DNA of 55,755 nt from Thermoplasmata archaeon (GTDB taxonomy: Archaea > Thermoplasmatota > Thermoplasmata > Lutacidiplasmatales > UBA184): assembly GCA_021827405.1 (NCBI GenBank), contig JAKAVY010000008.1, positions 1-55,755 of the forward strand, given 5' to 3'. The position numbers were made by a program, and so were the translations under genes. This document shows, piece after piece, positions 1 through 9,537 of this stretch; positions within the stretch are counted from its first letter, which is position 1, and each line of letters starts with the position of its first letter. A model generated the notes under the pieces. The model was not told the origin of the DNA. It did no database searches and saw only the letters and a program-made list of their open reading frames with translations.

Positions 1-3000
1 TTCTGCCACGGGGTGGTGCACCCTATGGGCTGGTGCGAACCGTATCCAGAGGCCAGGGGAGTGTAGATGCTCGGGCTCCCCGGGACCGAGTCCATCTGGA
101 TCTGGACGTTGGCCGCGTTGCTGTCGCTCAAAGCCTTGCTGCATCCATAATCCACTACCCGGTTGATCGAAAAAGCCCCCACCAGGTATGCGGTGGGCAA
201 AGCGGCCTGGCTGTCCGCGACCCCGCTTCCGGAGGTGGAGTACGCCGTGGGGTTCAACGGGCCCTGGTAGGAAAGGGTGTCATAGGGATAGACATGCATC
301 TGGGAGGACTCGACCTGCCCATAGGAATTGACGTAGAGGTTCGCGGTCTGGTCGTACACCGCGGCCCCCAGGGCCTTCATCCCGTTGGTAAGGCCCGGGT
401 CGCCGGCCGCTTGCGGGTTCCAGGGGGAGATGCCGAAGTCCTCATCCCCGTAGTAGGTGGCCTGGTAAGCCCCGGTGCTCCCATTCACGCTCGGGTAGTA
501 CGGGATCCCCTGGATCACGCTCAGCTTGTAGTAGGTCTCCGTGTACGGGTAGTAGTAGACCGTGTGATAGGTGAACGTGGATGGATCGAACTCCGTGAAG
601 TTGCTGTTTAACGGTTCTGAGAAGTCGTAAAGCGGCGTCGTCACCGTAGGCCCCACGATCATACCGGAGCCGGCGGGGTCGGCCAAGGCCGGGTCGGTGT
701 AATAGCGGTCCACGATCTCCGCGGTATGCAAGGTCCCACTCCCGCTGGCCGAGAGTTGCCAAGTGAACCCTTCGGTGAACGCGGCCAGGGTGAGCCCATA
801 GGCGGAGGTGGGGCCCGTGAGCGGGGAATTGTTCAAGAGGTAGTAGGTGGAGACCGGGCCGGTGGGGACTGGGAGGGACATGGTCTTCACGGGAATGAAC
901 GCGGCCCCCGCGCCCAGCCCGTACTGAAGCTTGAGCGAGACCTGGCTGAGGGAGGGGCTCAGGATCTCCACGATGAGCTCGCTCTCGTTGAAGGATAGCG
1001 GGTTCCCACCGTAGACCGGGTTCGTGGGACTGTTGATGGCCTGCGTGGTGGGGAGAGAGGCGACCTGGCTGGTCGTGAAGGTGTCGCCAAAGAGGAATTG
1101 CCCGTTCTTCAAGGCGAGCCCGGCCTCGTTGGCGTCCATGGGGTTGCTCACATAACCGGTCACGGTCCCGAACACCTGCTGGAAGTCGGTCAGGCCCGCC
1201 CCCAGGGTGTCGGCGTTCGTGGCGTTCCCTCCCAGGACAAAGTACTTCACGAAGTTGGTCAGGCCCGAACCGGAAGCATCCGGGTTGTACGGACTGATGT
1301 GCATCACCGCCTGCGCATACAGGTTCGGGATCCCGTCCCCGTCGCTGTCCGGGACCGAGATCAGCGTCACCTTCGCGCTTCCCGTCGTCCCGAAGGGGGT
1401 GGTCACGTTCACTTGGAGGACGGGGTTCCCTTCCACCGTGTACACGTGCCCCACGGTGCCCGTCAACCCGCCGGTCTCCGTCACCCCCGGCGTGAGGTCC
1501 CCGAACGTCCACTGGTACTGGAACGTGTTCCCCCCGTAGAGCTCGTCTGCCAGGGACCCCAGGGTGGTCGCCCGGAAGGTTGCCGTGTGGTTCTCCCCAT
1601 ACGTGGTGAACCCCCCGTACGGCAGGCTGACCAACGGCACTGAGTCCACCACCCGGATCGTCGCCCCCACCGCGACCTGGTTCCCGTCCTGGTCCGTGAG
1701 GGTCAGCAACACATAGTAGGTCCCGGGGAGGCCGTACATGTGCGTCACGTTCAGCCCCGTCGACCGCGTGCCGTCCCCCCACTGCCAACTCCCCCGGAGC
1801 GTCGCCACGTCCGGCGGGAACGTCCCTAGGGCAAAGGGGTGGAACCCCACCGTCTGGTCCACCACCACCGTCCGGTTCGACAGGGAGGCCGCCAACGGCG
1901 CATCCACCACTCCCACGTACTGCACCAGCGTGCTGGAAGTCCCCTCCGGGTTGGTCACCGTGAGCGTCACCGGGAAGACCCCTTCCCTCGTGTACACGTA
2001 GGTCAGCGTCCCCCCGGCCCCCCAGTTCCCCACGTTCGCCGGACCGTCCCCGAAGTCCCACCCGTAGACCAGGCCCGTGTGCACGGAGCCGGCCACCGTG
2101 GAGGCCGTCGCGTTGAGCCCCACCGGGGTTCCCTCGTACTGGGTGCCGGGCGTGGTGGTGAACACGGGAACCGGGGCCGGGTCCAGCACCGGCAGGAAGA
2201 ACCAGTTGGCCGTCGTCGACCCCCCCGGGGACGAGGCATACACTACCACCGCGTAGGTGGCCCGCCCATAGGTGTACACGTGGCTGACCGTGGAGAGGTT
2301 GGTGGCCGCCTGGACCCCGGAACTCCCGCCCTCCGTCATGGCCGTGGCGCCGTCCCCGAAGACCCACCGCGTGGTCAGCTGCGAGTAGAAGATGTTCGAG
2401 TCCGTGATCTCCGCCGACAGCGACGTGGCTAGCTCCTGCGTGGTCGTCGGTTCGGCCGGGAAGGTGATGGAGGGGGCCAGGTCACTGGTGCTGAGGTAGC
2501 CCACCTCTTGGATCTGGATCGTGTCCTGCCCGGTCAGGCCGTAGGCGTCCCGGGTCGTCACCTGAAGCGTGTAGTCCTTCCCCGGCGCCCAGGTGTGCAC
2601 CAGGCTCAGGGTCTGATACGTCGGCTCGGGCTGCGCGGGGGCGGGCGTGGACTGGGTCACCGAGGTCCCGTCCCCGAAGTCCCACGTGGTGGTCAACCTC
2701 GTCTGGGCCGGGGAGAACGCCGCGGCGGTGAGGAACAGCGGTTGCCCAAGACCGAGAGCGTTCGCGGAGGCCCCCCAGACCTCGGATTCCGTGGGCGTGA
2801 AGATCACCGGCACCTGGACGTTCCCCCCGTGATCGTACTGCACCTCCAACATCGCCGGGTTGGCAATGGTCTCCGGCTGCGGCGGGCCCGTGTAGATCAC
2901 CTGGAACAGATACGGGACGCTGATGTTGATCTGGGCGAACGGGATGAGGAAGGTCGCGAAGGGCGGGAAGTCGTACAGTCGCCCCGTGGCTATGGTCCGG

Positions 3001-4460
3001 TTCCACTCCAGCAGGTGCAACTGGTAGTATGGCGCGTACGCCGAGTTCACCAGGAGGCTGACGTTCACCTTCTGGTAGATCTGGTAGACCCCCACCGTGG
3101 GCGCCACATCCTGGACGTTCACCTGCGTGCCGCCGTAGACCTGTTGGCCCGTGTCGCTGCGCAGCGTCAGCTCGACGTTCATCGTGCCGGGGGAGAAGTA
3201 GTCCTGTCGACCGATCACCCCATTCGAGCTTCCCTCCGCGTAGTTCAACGTCTGCCAGGTGTAGTTCAGGAAGGGGGTGTCCGTGGGAACGTCCGTGGAG
3301 TTGCTGGCGTTGAGGAACGCCATCTGCCCCACCGGCACGGTAACGCCCGACCCCGCGTTGGCATGGGGGAGCGGGTCCCCGATGGTGAGCACCCGGGTGG
3401 CGACGGAGCTCTCCCCCAATGGGTTGGTCACCGTGAGCGTAACCGTGTAGGTCCCGGCCTGGGTGTAGACCGTGCTGGTGTTCGCCCCCGCGCCCCGTTC
3501 CCCATTGCCGAAGTTCCAGCGATAGCGCAGGAAGGGATGGTCGGAGTACGGCGCCACGCTGGCGAAGCCCGAGAGCTCCACCGGGGAGTCCTCCACCCCT
3601 CCCGTGGCCCCGGTGATCACTGCCTGGGGCGCCGGGTCCGTCACCGCCACGTCTAGGAAGGTCTGGTTCGCCGCCCCGGTGCGGTTGTCGGTCGCCACCA
3701 CCCGCACCACGTAGTTCCCCGCCTGGGTGAAGACGTGGCTGACCGGGTCCCCGTAGCTCGAGTTGTTGTCCCCGAAGAGCCACTCGTAGGTGACCTGGTC
3801 ATTCGCATAGGGAGTCGGGGTCACCTGGGCGGTGGCCTCGAAGCCCACGGGCTGGTCCACCGTCGTCTGGCTCACGGTGGAGTGGGCCGAGACCACCACA
3901 GCGGCGGGGACCACGGTGACCACATCGGTGCTGATCCGGTAGTTCCCTTGGGCGTCGTAGACGGTGAAGGAGGTGTCGTAAGAACCCGGGGTCTCGTAGA
4001 CGTGGGAGACGGTAACGGTGACCGGCTCATCACACGGGACGCTGGAGGTGCACCCGGCCGGGGCCGGGACATGCTGATAGACGTAGCCAATGGAACCCGT
4101 GGCGTTGGTGGAGCCGTAGAACCACCATAGCTGATAGCCGGAGAAGGAGCCTCCCACGGGGCTGACCACCAGCCCGCCGGAAAGCGTCACCGACAATGTG
4201 GCGACCTGCCCCACCGCCACCGTCAAGGGAGCGGCCTGGACGGTGATGTCCGCCGCGGGCTGGGCATGGGCATCCCCGGAAAAGTTGCTGAGGATCATGA
4301 TGAGCCCCAAGACCACGGCGACCCAGCCGGCGTACCAGGCGACCTCCCGCCGGTGCCGAAGGAGGAAGGCCCTCGGCCTCCAGGGTGCGCTTCCCGTCGA
4401 TCGGACTCCCTCGGAGCAGTCCTCTGCTCCTGGCAGCGTGGGTTTGACGGCTCCGTCCAT
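1..4460 (-). CDS. large PKD-domain cell-surface protein, C-terminus beyond window
   Basis: The ORF track does not list this gene because it has no stop inside the window. Reading the minus strand from the ATG at 4460 gives an uninterrupted frame to base 1 (over 1,480 residues). The N-terminus has about 35 residues, then one hydrophobic segment (WYAGWVAVVLGLIMI), then repeated PKD-like modules with WxFGDG/WQWGDG-type motifs followed by HVYTxxGTYTV strands. Around residue 1,040 a SDGDGIPN stretch resembles a calcium-binding thrombospondin-3/dockerin-type repeat. The Thr/Ser/Asn/Gly/Tyr-rich composition fits an exported, membrane-anchored or S-layer-associated protein. The listed ORFs inside this span are shadows. 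The ligand or adhesive role is unknown. Confidence 0.85.
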   Translation of the reverse strand, partial: MDGAVKPTLPGAEDCSEGVRSTGSAPWRPRAFLLRHRREVAWYAGWVAVVLGLIMILSNFSGDAHAQPAADITVQAAPLTVAVGQVATLSVTLSGGLVVSPVGGSFSGYQLWWFYGSTNATGSIGYVYQHVPAPAGCTSSVPCDEPVTVTVSHVYETPGSYDTSFTVYDAQGNYRISTDVVTVVPAAVVVSAHSTVSQTTVDQPVGFEATAQVTPTPYANDQVTYEWLFGDNNSSYGDPVSHVFTQAGNYVVRVVATDNRTGAANQTFLDVAVTDPAPQAVITGATGGVEDSPVELSGFASVAPYSDHPFLRYRWNFGNGERGAGANTSTVYTQAGTYTVTLTVTNPLGESSVATRVLTIGDPLPHANAGSGVTVPVGQMAFLNASNSTDVPTDTPFLNYTWQTLNYAEGSSNGVIGRQDYFSPGTMNVELTLRSDTGQQVYGGTQVNVQDVAPTVGVYQIYQKVNVSLLVNSAYAPYYQLHLLEWNRTIATGRLYDFPPFATFLIPFAQINISVPYLFQVIYTGPPQPETIANPAMLEVQYDHGGNVQVPVIFTPTESEVWGASANALGLGQPLFLTAAAFSPAQTRLTTTWDFGDGTSVTQSTPAPAQPEPTYQTLSLVHTWAPGKDYTLQVTTRDAYGLTGQDTIQIQEVGYLSTSDLAPSITFPAEPTTTQELATSLSAEITDSNIFYSQLTTRWVFGDGATAMTEGGSSGVQAATNLSTVSHVYTYGRATYAVVVYASSPGGSTTANWFFLPVLDPAPVPVFTTTPGTQYEGTPVGLNATASTVAGSVHTGLVYGWDFGDGPANVGNWGAGGTLTYVYTREGVFPVTLTVTNPEGTSSTLVQYVGVVDAPLAASLSNRTVVVDQTVGFHPFALGTFPPDVATLRGSWQWGDGTRSTGLNVTHMYGLPGTYYVLLTLTDQDGNQVAVGATIRVVDSVPLVSLPYGGFTTYGENHTATFRATTLGSLADELYGGNTFQYQWTFGDLTPGVTETGGLTGTVGHVYTVEGNPVLQVNVTTPFGTTGSAKVTLISVPDSDGDGIPNLYAQAVMHISPYNPDASGSGLTNFVKYFVLGGNATNADTLGAGLTDFQQVFGTVTGYVSNPMDANEAGLALKNGQFLFGDTFTTSQVASLPTTQAINSPTNPVYGGNPLSFNESELIVEILSPSLSQVSLKLQYGLGAGAAFIPVKTMSLPVPTGPVSTYYLLNNSPLTGPTSAYGLTLAAFTEGFTWQLSASGSGTLHTAEIVDRYYTDPALADPAGSGMIVGPTVTTPLYDFSEPLNSNFTEFDPSTFTYHTVYYYPYTETYYKLSVIQGIPYYPSVNGSTGAYQATYYGDEDFGISPWNPQAAGDPGLTNGMKALGAAVYDQTANLYVNSYGQVESSQMHVYPYDTLSYQGPLNPTAYSTSGSGVADSQAALPTAYLVGAFSINRVVDYGCSKALSDSNAANVQIQMDSVPGSPSIYTPLASGYGSHQPIGCTTPWQ

Positions 4461-4490
4461 AGGGTATTTATCGAGCATGGAATAGCATGC

Positions 4491-4499
4491 AAAATATAG
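4491..4499 (-). promoter_or_regulatory. TATA box of the PKD surface protein
   Basis: On the minus strand this reads ACTATATTTT, an AT-rich island in very GC-rich DNA about 34 bases upstream of the ATG at 4460. The spacing fits an archaeal TBP site with a very short leader. Confidence 0.5.
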
Positions 4500-4658
4500 T
4501 TCTTACGACGAACGGCTCCGCGGCCGCTCTCCTTCCCACGGAGCCACCGCCTCCGGGCTCCCTGCCCCCTCAGGCTGTTCTGCGAGGACCCCCGAACGCC
4601 GATCCGGCCATGCCCCCAGTCCTGTCTCGAGGCCAGCTCCCGGGACCGAAAGCCAGGG

Positions 4659-5999
4659 TCAGGGGGTCAGCCGGGACGGGGTCCGGGGGAAGGGAGTGGT
4701 CTCGCGGATGTGCTCCCGCCGGGTGACCCAGCGGACCAGCCGCTCCACCCCCAGCCCGAAGCCCGCATGGGGGACGCTCCCGTATCGCCTCAAGTCCAGG
4801 TACCACTCGTAGGGCTCCCGGGGGATGTTCATCTCCTCCATCCTTCGCAGGAGCCGGGGAAGATCGTCCTCGCGGCACGACCCGCCGATGAGCTCCCCGT
4901 ACCCCTCCGGGGCCAGCAGGTCGGCCGCCAGGACCGTCCGGGGGTCCGCGCGGTCCTCCCGCATGTAGAAGGCCTTGATCTCCCGGGGGTAATGGGTCAC
5001 GAAGAGCGGTTGGGAACGTTCCTGGGTGAGAGCGCGCTCCTCCGCCGTTCCCAGGTCCGCCCCGAAGGAGAGGTCGAACCCTCTCCCTTTCAATTGCTGG
5101 ACCGCCTCCTCGTAGCGGAGGCGCTCGAACGGGGGGGAAAGGGCGAGCAGCTCCTGGGGGTCCCGCCCCAGGAAGCGAAGGTCCTCGTCCCGTTTCCGGG
5201 CCACCCGGTGGACCATGTGCGTGACCAACTGCTCCTGGAGCCGGAGGTTCTCCTCCATCCCGGCCCAGGCGATCTCGGCCTCCAGATGGGTGTACTCGCA
5301 AAGGTGACGGGGGGTCCGGCTCTTCTCCGCCCGGAAGCTGGTGGTGATGGAGAAGACCCGCTCCCGCGGGAAAAGGAGAGCCTCCAGGTAGAGCTGGGCG
5401 GTCTGGGCCAGGTAGGCCGGTTGTCCGAAGTAGTCCAGGGTGAAGGCCTCGGACCCCCCTTCCGCCGCGTTCCCGGAAAGGAGCGGCGGCGTCATCTCCC
5501 AGTACCCTTCGCCCTCGAGGAACTCCCGCGCCCCCTGCAGGAGCTCGGACTTCACCTTGAGGGTGGCCACCATCTCCCGGCTCCGGACGGTCAGGTGCCG
5601 GTGGTCCAACCGGAACTCCTCGGTCTGGTCGGCGAAGAGGGGAAAGGCCTCCGAGGCCCCCACCACGACGAGCGCCTGGGCCCTCACTTCCAGGCCCCCC
5701 GGGGCCCGCCGGTCCGCGGCCACCGTTCCGTCCACCTCCACGGAGCTCTCCACCTGGGCGTGCTCCGCCCTGTCGAAGGCGTCCCCTCCCAGCGCGTCCC
5801 GTCGGGCGGTGACCTGGACGAGCCCGCTCCCGTCCCGGACCTGCCAGAAGAGGATCCCCCCCGAGCTCCGGCCCCGGTGGATCCAGCCTCGGATACGGAC
5901 CCGTTGCCCCTCCATGCCAGGCCGGAACACCTCGGCAATGGGCCGGAAGGACAGGGCATCGCCCCCGGCGGAGGGCGTCCCGGGAGGGCCCTCGGTCAT
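4659..5999 (-). CDS. asnS: asparaginyl-tRNA synthetase
   Basis: Class II aminoacyl-tRNA synthetase that charges tRNA-Asn directly. The N-terminal OB fold (VRIRGWIHRGRSSGGILFWQVRDGSG) is followed by motif 2 FRAEKSRTPRHLCEYTHLEAE, which is the AsnRS rather than AspRS version, and motif 3 GFGLGVERLVRW near the C-terminus, preceded by SVPHA. The track ORF begins far upstream inside tfs. I place the start at the ATG at 5999 (446 aa), which overlaps the tfs stop as ATGA, because the upstream part lies in the tfs gene in another frame. Length is normal for the family. It is translationally coupled to tfs. Confidence 0.93.
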   Translation of the reverse strand: MTEGPPGTPSAGGDALSFRPIAEVFRPGMEGQRVRIRGWIHRGRSSGGILFWQVRDGSGLVQVTARRDALGGDAFDRAEHAQVESSVEVDGTVAADRRAPGGLEVRAQALVVVGASEAFPLFADQTEEFRLDHRHLTVRSREMVATLKVKSELLQGAREFLEGEGYWEMTPPLLSGNAAEGGSEAFTLDYFGQPAYLAQTAQLYLEALLFPRERVFSITTSFRAEKSRTPRHLCEYTHLEAEIAWAGMEENLRLQEQLVTHMVHRVARKRDEDLRFLGRDPQELLALSPPFERLRYEEAVQQLKGRGFDLSFGADLGTAEERALTQERSQPLFVTHYPREIKAFYMREDRADPRTVLAADLLAPEGYGELIGGSCREDDLPRLLRRMEEMNIPREPYEWYLDLRRYGSVPHAGFGLGVERLVRWVTRREHIRETTPFPRTPSRLTP

Positions 6000-6304
6000 T
6001 GGTACTCCCGCCACTTGTGCCCGCAACGGGTGCACTCGAAGATCCGGGTCTCCGGCTCGTCCGCCCCCCGGGTCTGCCGCAGGACCCAGTAGGCCTCCCG
6101 GTTGTGGCAGGCGGGGCACTCCTCGGTGGCCTTCGGGAGCGTCGCCGGCTGGTCCTCGATCACGGTCATCTCCTTGGCCTTGGGAGTGCTCTGCACCACG
6201 GCCGAGCCGGATTCCATCTTTACCGTGGTCCCGCAGGAGGAGCAGACCCACCGCCGGGGGGAGGCCTGGGGTCGCATGAGGCGCTTGCACTTCGGGCAGA
6301 GCAT
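5996..6304 (-). CDS. tfs: transcription elongation factor TFS
   Basis: Archaeal TFIIS/Rpo9-like factor of 102 aa that rescues backtracked RNA polymerase by stimulating transcript cleavage. It has two zinc ribbons: an N-terminal CPKCKRL...CSSCG and a C-terminal CPACHN...CTRCGHKWREY. The acidic loop RGADEPET carries the DE pair needed for cleavage, so it should be an active TFS rather than an inhibitory paralogue. The minus strand has CTCAAG about 28 bases before the ATG, consistent with leaderless transcription. It forms an operon with asnS, overlapping by four bases. Confidence 0.95.
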   Translation of the reverse strand: MLCPKCKRLMRPQASPRRWVCSSCGTTVKMESGSAVVQSTPKAKEMTVIEDQPATLPKATEECPACHNREAYWVLRQTRGADEPETRIFECTRCGHKWREYQ

Positions 6305-6358
6305 AGGGGGTTCTCACCCGGGCGAAGGACTTGAGGTTTGACGGGTCGGCCGGGCCGG

Positions 6359-7756
6359 TCAGGTGAAGACGGGTGGGGGGGTCGGTCCGCTCCGGGTGGG
6401 GTTGCGCTCCGCGGCGAAGGGGGGAATGTTCCGCAGCCGCTCCAGATGGGCCACCCGGGCCGCCACGTCCATCACCCCGGCCACATCGTGGCGGACCTGA
6501 TAGTCACCCTTCACGAACGAGAGCGCTTCCTCCACCCGGCCCTCCGCGTCGTGCCGCGCGGAGGCCTCCCCCACCAGGGCCAGCGACCGGGAGCTCCCCA
6601 TGATCACCTGCCCGGGGGCCGGGCCGGGGGTGGCGGAGGCGTAGTAGGGCGTGACCGCCAGGTCCGCTAACGCCTCCAAGTCGACGGTCAGCGTCCCCCC
6701 GGGTCGGGGCGCGGAGGGATACCCGGGCGGGGCCAGGTACTTCACCACCGTGGCCCGGAGCCGGAAACCGGCGTGAGCCGGGTCCATGCTCCCGCTGCCC
6801 ACCCCATAGAGCAGGTCCGCGAAGTCCGTCCCGTCGAAGAGCGTCAGCACGTTGAGCGCCTCGGGATCCCCGAACCGGGCGTTGAACTCGAGCACCATCG
6901 GTCCTTCCCGGGTCAGGAGGAAACCGCCGTAGAGGACGCCCCGGTACTCCATCCCATCGGACCGGAGCGCCTCCACCGTCCGGGTGAGGATCGAGAAGGC
7001 CGCGTCCCGGTCCTCCCGGGTCAGGTAGGGGAGCAGGTGGTCCCGTTCGGAGTAGGACCCCATCCCGCCGGTGTTCGGTCCCCGGTTCCCTTCCAGGGCC
7101 CGCTTGTAGTCCTGGACGAGGGGCATGGGGGCCAGGCGGTGCCCGTCCACGAAGGCCATGAAGCTGAACTCCTCCCCCTCCAGGCGCTCCTCCAACACCA
7201 CGCTCCCCGCCCCGCTCCCCAAGAGCCGGGTGGCGTAGGCGATCCCCTCGGTGTCCTCGGCGAAGTCCAACCCCTGGACCCAGACCCCCTTCCCCGCGGT
7301 GAGGCCGGTAGGCTTCACCACGAAAGGGACCCCCAACGAGGCGACCGCCCGGGGAAGGTCCTCCGGCCGGTCCACCACCTCGTGACGGGGGACTCCCGGT
7401 AGTCGGTGGCGGACCATGAACTCCCGCTGGAAGGCCTTGGAGCTCTCGAGCCTCGCCGCCTGGGCTCCCGGGCCGACCGTGACGATCCCCTCCGCCCGGA
7501 GCCGGTCCGCCACCCCGGCGGCGACGGCGGCATCCGGGCCGACCACCGCCAGCTCCACCTGGCGCGTACGGGCCCAGCGGGCGATCGCCTCCCCCTCTGT
7601 GGGGGCCACCAAGAGGTAATCCTTCGCCCGGCGGACGAGGCCCGGGTTCTTCCAGGCCCCGGCCACGTAGAGGGGGGCCTCGCTCCGGAACAGGGCCTCC
7701 CCCAGGGCATGTTCCCGGCCCCCGGTCCCCACGATGAGCGTCCTCGGGCGGCGCAC
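6359..7756 (-). CDS. purD: phosphoribosylamine--glycine ligase (GAR synthetase)
   Basis: Purine synthesis step 2, ATP-grasp ligase joining phosphoribosylamine and glycine. The N-terminal LIVGTGGREHALGEAL, the ATP-binding region FVVKPTGLTAGKGVWV, the segment GNRGPNTGGMGSYS and the metal-binding EFNARFGDPEA are all present. The track ORF starts 34 residues too early. The GTG at 7756 gives MRRPRTLIVGTGGREHAL and lies about 27 bases downstream of a CTTTAGCC TATA-like element on the minus strand, so it is preferred over the GTG at 7768. 465 aa, slightly longer than usual because of a Pro-rich tail. It is divergent from rpo11. Confidence 0.93.
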   Translation of the reverse strand: MRRPRTLIVGTGGREHALGEALFRSEAPLYVAGAWKNPGLVRRAKDYLLVAPTEGEAIARWARTRQVELAVVGPDAAVAAGVADRLRAEGIVTVGPGAQAARLESSKAFQREFMVRHRLPGVPRHEVVDRPEDLPRAVASLGVPFVVKPTGLTAGKGVWVQGLDFAEDTEGIAYATRLLGSGAGSVVLEERLEGEEFSFMAFVDGHRLAPMPLVQDYKRALEGNRGPNTGGMGSYSERDHLLPYLTREDRDAAFSILTRTVEALRSDGMEYRGVLYGGFLLTREGPMVLEFNARFGDPEALNVLTLFDGTDFADLLYGVGSGSMDPAHAGFRLRATVVKYLAPPGYPSAPRPGGTLTVDLEALADLAVTPYYASATPGPAPGQVIMGSSRSLALVGEASARHDAEGRVEEALSFVKGDYQVRHDVAGVMDVAARVAHLERLRNIPPFAAERNPTRSGPTPPPVFT

Positions 7757-7862
7757 GGACCTGCCCACCCGACGGAGGCTAAAGGCTTTCCCGCGGCAAG
7801 CCGGGGAGGGTCTGTCCCGCCGAGGACCCCCGGCCGACGCCCGTCCCGGTCGCGGCAAACCC

Positions 7863-7867
7863 TATAT
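7863..7867 (+). promoter_or_regulatory. TATA box of rpo11 operon
   Basis: CCTATATGGG lies about 39 bases upstream of the rpo11 ATG. It is the only AT-rich element in the purD-rpo11 divergent gap apart from the purD element near 7783. Confidence 0.45.
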
Positions 7868-7903
7868 GGGAGGGTTCGGCTGGCCGCCCCTCCGGTGGGA
7901 GCC

Positions 7904-8191
7904 ATGGACATCGAGGTGGTCGAGAACGAGCGCGACACCCTGCGCATCGCCCTGCCCAAGAAGGAGGAGACCCTCCTCATCCCTCTGGTGGAGGCGCTCC
8001 AGCAGGAGGAGAAGGTGGTGGAGGCCCGCTACTACATCGGGCACCCGTACCTGGACCGGCCGACCCTCTACCTGCGAACGAAGGGGGAGAAGCCCCAGGC
8101 GACGCTCAAGCGGGTCCTCAAGACCCTGTCCGACCTCTACGGCGACGCCCTGGCCGACTTCGACCAGAAGGCGGAGAAGGCCCGGGCCTAG
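7904..8191 (+). CDS. rpo11: RNA polymerase subunit Rpo11 (RpoL)
   Basis: Archaeal RNA polymerase subunit equivalent to eukaryotic Rpb11 and the bacterial alpha N-terminal domain. It dimerises with Rpo3 in polymerase assembly. The true protein is the last 95 aa of the 261-aa track ORF, starting at the ATG at 7904 (MDIEVVENERDTLRIALPKK). The diagnostic YYIGHPYLDRPTLYLRTKG matches the family HPxLDxPxLYxRT core, followed by an amphipathic C-terminal helix. It heads a plus-strand group with kptA and a wHTH protein. Confidence 0.92.
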   Translation: MDIEVVENERDTLRIALPKKEETLLIPLVEALQQEEKVVEARYYIGHPYLDRPTLYLRTKGEKPQATLKRVLKTLSDLYGDALADFDQKAEKARA

Positions 8192-8226
8192 GCCCGGCAT
8201 GGCCCCGCGGGACCGGAGGGACGGCC

Positions 8227-8907
8227 TTGCTCAAGGAATGCGTCCAGCACGGGTACTTCCGGGGCGATACCTGCCCCATCTGCGGGGACGAGGCCCACTT
8301 CTTCATGGACGACCGGGAGCTCGACCATATGGCCCGGATCCTGGCCGGTATCCTCCGTCATTTCCCCGAGCGCTACGGGATCCCCGTGGACCCCCAGGGA
8401 TGGGTCCCCCTTCCCCGCCTGGTCCAGGCCATCCGGTCCCAGCACCGGCAGTATGGCTGGCTCAAGCCGCACCACATCATCGCGCTCGCGGAGACCGACC
8501 CCAAGGGGCGGTATGAGGTCCGGGAGGACCGGATCCGCGCCACCTACGGACACACGGTGGACCTCCAGATGGACCTGCCCACGGATGGGGTCCCGCCCAC
8601 GCTGTTCTATCCCGTGACCCCCGAAGAGGCGGACCTGGTGCTGGAAGTGGGGCTCCGCCCCACGGACCGGAAGCGGGTCCATCTCTCCCGGACAGCCCAG
8701 GACGCGTTCAACGCCGGGAAGGTACGGACCGCCGAGCCGGTGATCCTCTCCGTCGACACCGCCCGGGCCCAGGCGGACGGCCTGGTCATCCAGCGGGCGG
8801 GTAAGACCGTCTTTCTCGTGGACCAGGTCCCCCCGGCCTACCTGGCCCGTCACGCCTGGGAACCTCCCCCGGCGAGCTCGCCGGGAACCCCCGCGACCGA
8901 GGGTTGA
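8227..8907 (+). CDS. kptA: RNA 2'-phosphotransferase Tpt1/KptA with N-terminal zinc motif
   Basis: Transfers a 2'-phosphate from RNA to NAD+, giving ADP-ribose 1'',2''-cyclic phosphate. Family signatures in order are LAGILRHFPERYGI, GWLKPHHIIALAE, IRATYGHTVDL and RKRVHLSRTAQDAFNAGK, carrying the expected Arg/His catalytic set. The N-terminus has CVQHG...CPICG, a zinc-binding motif at residues ~5-22. The start is a TTG at 8227; it is supported by GGAGGG six bases upstream and by the need to keep the zinc Cys residues. In archaea its physiological substrate is unclear. The C-terminal Pro/Ser-rich tail is not conserved in the family. Confidence 0.88.
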   Translation: MLKECVQHGYFRGDTCPICGDEAHFFMDDRELDHMARILAGILRHFPERYGIPVDPQGWVPLPRLVQAIRSQHRQYGWLKPHHIIALAETDPKGRYEVREDRIRATYGHTVDLQMDLPTDGVPPTLFYPVTPEEADLVLEVGLRPTDRKRVHLSRTAQDAFNAGKVRTAEPVILSVDTARAQADGLVIQRAGKTVFLVDQVPPAYLARHAWEPPPASSPGTPATEG

Positions 8908-8981
8908 GCCCCACCGGGCCCCCGGCCAAGAGGGGGAAGCCCCAAAAGCCCCCGCCTCCCTGCTCTTCCGGTGGAGCCGCC

Positions 8982-9512
8982 ATGTCCGGGGAACCTGGAG
9001 TCCTGACGCCGGAGGACCGGGTCCTGCGCTACTTGGACGGAACGGTGGCGCGTAACCCCCGGGGGGTGCCGCTGCACCGGTTGCTCCAGCAGCTCAAGGG
9101 GGAGCTCTCCGGATTGGACTTCGCCCGGCTCGACGTCGCCCTGCGCGCCCTGGAGGCCCTGGGGCTGGTCCGGCGGGACTGGTACGGGCCGGGAGACTTC
9201 CTGGTGATGCTCACCCCCCGGGGCCGGGAACGGGTGGAGGCCCTGCGGGGGGGGCCCCCCGCCGAACCGACCCTTCCTCCCCTGGGGGAGGAATCTGCCC
9301 GACTACAGGAGGAGCTGAACGCCTTGCGAGGGGAGCTCGACCAGGTCTACCGGAACCTCACCGAGGCGACGGAGCGGCACCGGCTGGACCGGGAGACCCT
9401 GGAGGAGGTCCTGGCGCAACTGGAGGTCCAGGCCCAGCGCATCCACGAACTGGAGGATCTCCTGGCCCGGGCCACCGGCTCGCAGACGGCTGGGCCCTCG
9501 GGAAGCGGATGA
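8982..9512 (+). CDS. winged-helix and coiled-coil protein of unknown function
   Basis: The track ORF starts at 8904, but the Pro/Gly-rich first 26 residues look untranslated. The ATG at 8982 gives 176 aa beginning MSGEPGVLTPEDRVLRYL. Residues ~8-90 resemble a winged-helix fold (LDVALRALEALGLVRRDWYGPGDFLVMLTPRGRERVEAL). Residues ~105-165 form a heptad-rich coiled coil (EESARLQEELNALRGELDQVYRNL). No catalytic motif is visible. It follows kptA on the same strand and could be a DNA-binding regulator. The specific role is unknown. Confidence 0.7.
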   Translation: MSGEPGVLTPEDRVLRYLDGTVARNPRGVPLHRLLQQLKGELSGLDFARLDVALRALEALGLVRRDWYGPGDFLVMLTPRGRERVEALRGGPPAEPTLPPLGEESARLQEELNALRGELDQVYRNLTEATERHRLDRETLEEVLAQLEVQAQRIHELEDLLARATGSQTAGPSGSG

Positions 9513-9537
9513 GGGTTCGCCCCCGGCGGCCCCACCG

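Noticed and set aside
442-2367. 641-aa minus-strand ORF (MGLRGRRHGHDGG...)
   Set aside because: Gly/Arg/Pro-rich shadow in the frame next to the PKD surface protein, which has coherent FGDG/HVYT repeats across the same span.
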